From contig JBCCSZ010000281.1 in assembly GCA_039199225.1 (NCBI GenBank), positions 1 through 10,285 on the forward strand: a DNA stretch of 10,285 nt, read 5' to 3'. Below the pieces are notes generated by a model. The model worked only from the letters and a program-made list of their open reading frames with translations. It was not told where the DNA came from and searched no databases. Positions 6,901 through 10,285 of the stretch are shown piece after piece. This DNA is from JBCCSZ01 sp039199225. GTDB taxonomy: Bacteria > Bacteroidota > Bacteroidia > Chitinophagales > Saprospiraceae. The stretch's first letter is position 1; every line of letters begins with the position of its first letter. Made by a program: the position numbers and the translations under genes.

Positions 6901-7144
6901 TTCCCGCCACATAGTAGTAGTTGCTGGATGGAATTTCTTCCATGGCGATGGGGTCCGTAAAGGTGACATCCGGAAAAGCTGGAACGGCCTTCCAAGAACT
7001 GGAAAAGGGACTGGTCGTGGGAAAAGCACCATCCAAATAAGGACCAATGGGACCAGGGTGCTCGATCCCATAGGGAGAAAGGCTGATGGTAAAAGAGATA
7101 AACAAAAGGCTTACAAAGGAAAAAGCAAGAATCTTAATCTTCAT
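3986..7144 (-). CDS. Secreted multidomain redox protein: sugar-dehydrogenase-like propeller, diheme cytochrome, NPCBM, T9SS tail
   Basis: 1052 residues from ATG 7144-7142. In order: signal peptide (1 to about 22); a glucose/sorbosone dehydrogenase-like beta-propeller (about 50-450) with the HMGG stretch at H187, the probable catalytic base of PQQ-dependent members, and the LGLRSPHR motif at 287-294; a region resembling SO2930-type diheme proteins (about 465-780) with two haem sites, CLNCH (611-615) and CSHCH (691-695), and a possible axial Met in QMPP (M756); an NPCBM carbohydrate-binding module (about 783-928) with GLGVHA and CDHADWAEAK; an Asp-rich thrombospondin-3-like linker (930-962); and a T9SS type A sorting domain (about 974-1052). 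It should be exported by Sec, receive haem in the periplasm, then cross the outer membrane and stay on the surface or be released. The likely role is oxidation of a sugar-like substrate with internal electron transfer to haem. Cofactor and substrate are inferred; no PQQ synthesis genes are present here. Confidence 0.9.
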   Translation of the reverse strand: MKIKILAFSFVSLLFISFTISLSPYGIEHPGPIGPYLDGAFPTTSPFSSSWKAVPAFPDVTFTDPIAMEEIPSSNYYYVAGKEGFIWLIEDDENTTEKTVVLDIRDRIITSGDGGLINFVLHPEFSVDGSENQGYIYIFYAYHPLKEHGEDPRMNRISRFRTFEDSYMIDPDSEYILVQDYDPQGFHMGGAMFFDHEGYFYFSMGDGGEYNDLFGSSQQIDQRLWGGLFRIDVDNDPSRSHPIRRQPIAYEGQPEELPETFTQGYMIPNDNPWLAEDGSILEEFYALGLRSPHRATLDPAGDRVWVADVGQQKREEITVLTKGSNGEWPYKEGNVTGPKDRPDQVIGEEITPIYEYGRTVGNAIIGGFVYEGDRWNSYLNGMYIFGDHGTRNVWALNPVTQKVNLMATIPDFGRGNKSGISSFATNSRGDIFVLKLFGTNMDGGFVYKLELDEKDQVDLPMTLSETGAFTDLETLTPREGVIPYTVNSPLWSDNADKNRWVSVPNDGTHDTPEEQVFFSEDDEWQFPNGSVFIKHFELSPSPDNPGKNQKVETRFFIIDENGEGYGMTYAWNDEGTDAVLLSEGGEKFFEIIDEGGQSKDFRWDYPSSLQCLNCHTPNSGFVLGLKTWQLNSDLEYPSSGITINQLATWNHLGIFANDFEESAIDTFPQAMSLTDQGSLQKRVTSYWDANCSHCHRPNGVEGAFDARYSTPMAYKNIVNAATISRNSPSDGIVVDPGHPDLSEMWLRTNSQDENQMPPIFRNTIDGTFIDVLTEWIEGLDKDCSGNYISDFAWAADPVNGFGPVEIDMSNGNDVPLDGRTLSIAGTTFDKGLGVHATSELLYAINGKYAQFKAQIGVDDESCELASVQFEVYVDEALAFRSPIMQKGEGPRFVSIDLEGAEMLKLVVTSPNDGPECDHADWAEAKLLRYPDEDNDGVCDENDLCPGGDDRIDENGNGLPDYCERAIDQYKIAVQVRPNPFRNHLEIILEKPDPLIQKARLFVYDLNGRLMQQDFNVNYDVPHRMGANWQPGAYIVYVKAGRFSNRVKVIKQQ

Positions 7145-7338
7145 GTTCTATTGTATGTGTCTAAGCAAGGTTGTCGTCCATCTCTTACAGGATGGTGGTC
7201 GTTTGTTTATCCATTGCAACATAGTCTATCGAATACTGTACAAGAGGCTACAAGTTATTTAATTAGTTGCTGATATGTCGGTTATTTTACTGTAAACGAA
7301 GTGTTTTGTCGGAATTTTACTTTGATTCCATTTTTTAC

Positions 7339-7812
7339 TTATTCGCCAATGTCTTCGTTCCAAAGTTCGGGTTTTTCTTCAATGAAACGCGTCATCAGCG
7401 CTCGGCATTCTTCATTATTTGCCAAAACAACTTCCACTCCTTTGCTGCGCAGCCACTCTTCTTCCCCCATAAAGGTCTGATTTTCGCCTATCACAACCCT
7501 GGGAATGCCATATAGCAGGATGGTACCGGAACACATCTGGCAAGGCGATAGGGTTGTATACAGGGTGCATTCTCGATAGACAGATGCTTTTTGACGTCCG
7601 GCATTTTCGAGCGCATCCATCTCGCCATGCAATACGACACTGCCTTGCTGCACCCGGCGGTTGTGTCCCCGACCAATGATTTGCCCCTGATGCACGATAA
7701 CAGAACCAATGGGAATGCCGCCTTCTGCATATCCTTGGCGGGCTTCCTCAATAGCAGCTTGTAAAAACGATTGGTCAATACTGGTCATCATACTACAACA
7801 GTTTAAAGGCAT
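7339..7812 (-). CDS. Cytosine deaminase, yeast Fcy1-like (CDA fold)
   Basis: 157 residues from ATG 7812-7810; in-frame ATGs at residues 8 and 9 are alternative starts. Zinc-site motifs are HGEMDALENAGR with H62 and catalytic E64, and TLSPCQMC with C91 and C94. N51 lies in GRGHN. The match to yeast cytosine deaminase is unusually close in recalled features: the same motif spacing, YGIPR-V-GEN after the zinc site, and a C-terminus ending W-x-EDIGE, the lid over the cytosine pocket. This favours cytosine to uracil conversion (EC 3.5.4.1) in pyrimidine salvage, rather than tRNA adenosine or guanine deamination. It is cytoplasmic, with no signal peptide. It stands alone, 124 bp after the SprB-repeat gene and its terminator, and 194 bp before the redox gene. 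Most characterised bacterial cytosine deaminases are the unrelated CodA type. No Shine-Dalgarno sequence precedes the start. Confidence 0.88.
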   Translation of the reverse strand: MPLNCCSMMTSIDQSFLQAAIEEARQGYAEGGIPIGSVIVHQGQIIGRGHNRRVQQGSVVLHGEMDALENAGRQKASVYRECTLYTTLSPCQMCSGTILLYGIPRVVIGENQTFMGEEEWLRSKGVEVVLANNEECRALMTRFIEEKPELWNEDIGE

Positions 7813-7871
7813 TTGATAGTGGAAAATACGAACGCTGGCGTCTAAGATACGGAACTTGACACAAGCAAAAT

Positions 7872-7919
7872 CGCCTCTACCCCTAAAAGTCTGTCATTTT
7901 AACTTTAAGGGTAGAGGCG
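7872..7919 (-). terminator. Hairpin terminator after the SprB-repeat gene
   Basis: CGCCTCTACCCCTAAA (7872-7887) and TTTAAGGGTAGAGGCG (7904-7919) form a stem with 15 of 16 pairs around a 16-base loop. On the minus strand it begins 17 bases after the stop codon of the SprB-repeat gene and is followed by ATTTTG, a short T-rich tail. It therefore separates this gene from the deaminase downstream. The tail is weaker than in a textbook intrinsic terminator. Confidence 0.65.
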
Positions 7920-7936
7920 GAGCAAAGAAATGGGCT

Positions 7937-10285
7937 TTATGGTAAAATAACCAACTGGCTGCTTCGCATTTGACCTGCTTGGTTTTGGAGGCGGACCAAG
8001 TACAGTCCCGACGGTAAGTGGCTCAGATTCAGTTGTTGTCCCGATGGGATGAAAGCTTCCTCTTGTATCAAACTTCCGCTTGCATTGTATACTTGCCATT
8101 GAGTCGCAGAAAAGGTTTCATCCGTTCGAATATTGAAAAGCCCTTTACCAGGGTTTGGGAATATTTGCAGATAAGCTTCGACTTTGCTTACTTCTTGGCT
8201 GCTGACGGTGAAGGAGATTTCAAATGCCTTTGTGTGCGTACAGCCATTGGCGTCTGTAACGGTGAGCTGATAGGTTCCTGCTTCCAGACCTTCCACATTT
8301 TGGCTGTTTTCATTATTGCTCCACAGGTATTGATAGGGCGGCACGCCACCATTGACTTGCGTTTGAATGGCTCCCAAGCTGCCGCTGCTTGCTTGTGTTA
8401 CTTGTTCTTCTATTGATAATCTGTCTGGCTGCTCGACAGAGAAGGAGCCGACCGCTGAACAGCCTTCGGCATCGGTCAGGGTGACGAGATAATCGCCGAC
8501 AGATAGGTCCTTGAGTGACGTTGTCTCCTGGCCACCAGCCCACCTGAAAGCATAGGGAGGTGTTCCGCCAATCCCCTGAAGGTCGATGCTTCCGTCGGAC
8601 CCTCCAAAGCATTGGACATCTGTGGTGTTGCCTAGGACTATCAAGTTCAGCTTTTCAATAAGGCCCGAAGGGGGCTTGACAATATTGCAGTCGTTGGCGT
8701 CCGTGATAGACAATACAAATTCTTGTAAACTGCTGGACTTTAGGCACTGCTCGTTGGAGCCATCTAGCCATTCATAGCGGTAGGGTTGAACGCCGCCGCT
8801 TACTTCCGGACAAGCGCTGTATTCTATGAGGCCATTGCAACTGCTCTGCAGTACTTTATAATCGCAGGTCAAACGAGTGGGCTGTTCTAACGTTCTACTA
8901 GTCTGGGCCGAGCAGCCCCCACCGTCGGTAACGGTAACGGAATAGGTTCCGGCGGCCAGTCCTCGAAGGTCTTGTGTCTCCTCCCCATTGCTCCATTGGA
9001 AGGTGTAGGGCAATGTCCCTCCCTCGACCTGCAGATCAATCTGTCCGTCTGTCCCATCGAAACATTGGACATTGGTTGCGCGGACGATGGCGATCTGCAA
9101 AGCATCTGTGGCTACGACATCCGTAGGTGCCTGCACGATGGAACAACCATTGGCATCGGTGATGGTCAATAGAAAGTCTTGTAAGTCATCGGACTGTAGG
9201 CATTGAGTGATGTTGTTGTTTTTCCACAGATAGGTGTAAGGAGGCACCCCTCCGCTGACGGTCGGACAGGCGTTGTAATCATTGGTTGCGCCGCAGCCCT
9301 GTTGGGTGACAAGGTAGTCACAGGTCAGTGGCTCGGGTTGTTGGATGTCTGTTTGCCATTGACCGGAACAACCTTCGGCATCCGTGACGGTCAAGAAGTA
9401 GGTACCGGCGGGCAGTCCTTGAAGGTCTTGTGTCTCCTCCCCATTGCTCCATTGGAAGGTGTAGGGCAATGTCCCTCCCTCGACTTGCAGATTGATCTGT
9501 CCGTCTGTTCCATCGAAACATTGGACGTTGGTCTTGCGGACGATGGTGATCTGCAAAGCATCTGTGGTTACGACATCCGTAGGTGCCTGCACGATGGAAC
9601 AACCATTGGCATCGGTGATGGTCAGTAGGAAGTCTTCCAAGTCATCGGACTGTAGGCATTGGGTGATGTTGTTGTTTTTCCACAGATAGGTGTAAGGAGG
9701 CACCCCTCCACTGATGGTTGGACAGGCGTTGTACTCATTCGTTGCGCCGCATCCCTGTTGGGTGACGAGGTAGTCGCAGGTCAGTGGCTCGGGTTGTTGG
9801 ATGTCTGTTTGCCATTGGCCGGAACAACCTTTGGCGTCTGTGACGGTCAGGAAGTAGGTTCCGGCGGGCAGTCCTTGGAGGTCTTGTGTCTCCTCCCCAT
9901 TGCTCCACTGGAAGGTGTAGGGCAATGTCCCTCCCTCGACCTGCAGATCGATCTGTCCGTCTGTCCCATCGAAACATTGGACATTGGTCTTGCCGACGAT
10001 GGTGATTTTCAAAGCATCTGTGGTTACGACATCCGTAGGCGCCTGCACAATGGAACAACCGTTGGCATCGGTGATGGTCAGTAGGAAGTCTTGCAAGTCA
10101 TCGGACTGTAGGCATTGGGTGATGTTGTTGTTTTTCCACAGATAGGTGTAAGGTGGCACCCCTCCGCTGACGGTTGGACAGGCGTTGTACTCATTCGTTG
10201 CGCCGCATCCCTGTTGGGTGACGAGGTAGTCGCAGGTCAGTGGATCGGGTTGTTGGATGTTTGTTTGTAATTGCGTCGAACAGCC
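7937..10285 (-). CDS. C-terminal part of a large secreted SprB-repeat protein with T9SS sorting domain
   Basis: The frame is open from the right edge to TAA 7939-7937, giving 782 residues; the true start lies outside the window. Counting from the edge, residues 1-99 are a partial repeat unit, 100-251 and 252-403 near-identical 152-residue units, 404-553 a related 150-residue unit, 554-697 a degenerate unit, and 698-782 a T9SS type A sorting domain (FPNPGKG at 709-715, LPSGLYLVRL near the end). Each full unit holds two SprB-type Ig-like modules: one with VQCF, GGTLPYTF-WSNGE and TVTDA-GC, and a second Cys-rich one with GGVPPYTYLW and TDANGC. SprB is the gliding adhesin of Flavobacterium, and the repeat is common in large surface proteins, so adhesion is a reasonable guess while a gliding role is not shown. 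Seven Cys per unit suggest disulphide-stabilised rods. Confidence 0.92.
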   Translation of the reverse strand, partial: GCSTQLQTNIQQPDPLTCDYLVTQQGCGATNEYNACPTVSGGVPPYTYLWKNNNITQCLQSDDLQDFLLTITDANGCSIVQAPTDVVTTDALKITIVGKTNVQCFDGTDGQIDLQVEGGTLPYTFQWSNGEETQDLQGLPAGTYFLTVTDAKGCSGQWQTDIQQPEPLTCDYLVTQQGCGATNEYNACPTISGGVPPYTYLWKNNNITQCLQSDDLEDFLLTITDANGCSIVQAPTDVVTTDALQITIVRKTNVQCFDGTDGQINLQVEGGTLPYTFQWSNGEETQDLQGLPAGTYFLTVTDAEGCSGQWQTDIQQPEPLTCDYLVTQQGCGATNDYNACPTVSGGVPPYTYLWKNNNITQCLQSDDLQDFLLTITDANGCSIVQAPTDVVATDALQIAIVRATNVQCFDGTDGQIDLQVEGGTLPYTFQWSNGEETQDLRGLAAGTYSVTVTDGGGCSAQTSRTLEQPTRLTCDYKVLQSSCNGLIEYSACPEVSGGVQPYRYEWLDGSNEQCLKSSSLQEFVLSITDANDCNIVKPPSGLIEKLNLIVLGNTTDVQCFGGSDGSIDLQGIGGTPPYAFRWAGGQETTSLKDLSVGDYLVTLTDAEGCSAVGSFSVEQPDRLSIEEQVTQASSGSLGAIQTQVNGGVPPYQYLWSNNENSQNVEGLEAGTYQLTVTDANGCTHTKAFEISFTVSSQEVSKVEAYLQIFPNPGKGLFNIRTDETFSATQWQVYNASGSLIQEEAFIPSGQQLNLSHLPSGLYLVRLQNQAGQMRSSQLVILP
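8195..9076 (-). repeat. Diverged SprB-type repeat units next to the C-terminus
   Basis: Two units. The first (8627-9076, 150 residues) keeps all seven Cys; its first 37 residues equal those of its upstream neighbours, then similarity drops sharply below about 8950. The second (8195-8626, 144 residues) keeps only three of the seven Cys, and its second module is an ordinary SprB repeat. Divergence grows towards the sorting domain, as expected if repeat amplification happens away from the fixed C-terminus. Confidence 0.85.
9077..10285 (-). repeat. Near-identical 456-bp tandem coding repeats
   Basis: Complete units lie at 9533-9988 and 9077-9532, and a partial one at 9989-10285 continues past the edge. 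The two full units differ at 8 of 152 residues by my count. The exact 456-bp (152-codon) period keeps the frame on gain or loss of a unit. Such DNA is prone to copy-number change and to collapse in short-read assembly. Confidence 0.92.

Noticed and set aside
7145..7338. Promoter or terminator between the deaminase and redox genes
   Set aside because: No TAnnTTTG match on the minus strand and only a 5-bp stem (GGAAT/ATTCC) was found, too weak to annotate.
9203..10084. Long plus-strand ORFs (two of 141 codons) opposite the repeat units
   Set aside because: They recur because the coding repeat recurs, have no domain or start signal, and lie opposite a clearly real gene.
10157..10159. GTG at 10159 as the start of the SprB-repeat gene
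   Set aside because: The codon is an internal Val in a conserved GGVPPYTY motif, and the frame stays open with matching repeat sequence to the window edge.

Overview
The window looks like chromosomal DNA of a free-living Bacteroidota, plausibly Saprospiraceae or a relative; that lineage is inferred, not proven. The clues are two proteins ending in type IX secretion (T9SS) sorting domains, a protein built of SprB-type repeats, a thrombospondin-3-like linker, almost no Shine-Dalgarno sequences, and two matches to the Bacteroidota -7 promoter box TAnnTTTG. There are no rRNA or tRNA genes, insertion sequences or CRISPR arrays.

Every supported gene is on the minus strand, so transcription runs from high to low coordinates. 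In that order: the C-terminal 782 residues of a large secreted SprB-repeat protein, open at the right edge (10285-7937), followed by a 16-bp hairpin terminator; a small deaminase closely resembling yeast cytosine deaminase (7812-7339); a 194-bp gap with no recognisable signal; a 1052-residue secreted redox protein joining a sugar-dehydrogenase-like beta-propeller, a two-haem cytochrome region, an NPCBM carbohydrate-binding module and a T9SS tail (7144-3986); a short intergenic region largely made of ATCAC-type repeats; an enolase-superfamily enzyme (3826-2693); a creatininase-family amidohydrolase (2638-1880); a MarR-type regulator (1584-1126); a double-cupin DUF4437 lipoprotein (945-82); and the first 19 codons of another gene at the left edge (58-1).

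The redox protein, enolase-like enzyme and creatininase-like enzyme lie head to tail and may form a small catabolic unit, with oxidation of a sugar-like compound outside the cell and two enzymes acting inside it. A candidate internal promoter suggests the creatininase gene can also be expressed separately. The MarR regulator and the lipoprotein are neighbours, but 180 bp with a hairpin separates them.

The most notable points are the fusion architecture of the 1052-residue protein, the unusual active site of the enolase-like protein, the homogenised 456-bp cysteine-rich repeats of the SprB-type protein, and the ATCAC repeat tract, which runs into one gene's stop codon and creates a false N-terminal extension on the next. 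No gap exceeds 300 bp; the longest (1585-1879, 295 bp) holds a possible promoter, a 19-codon ORF and a candidate intergenic repeat.
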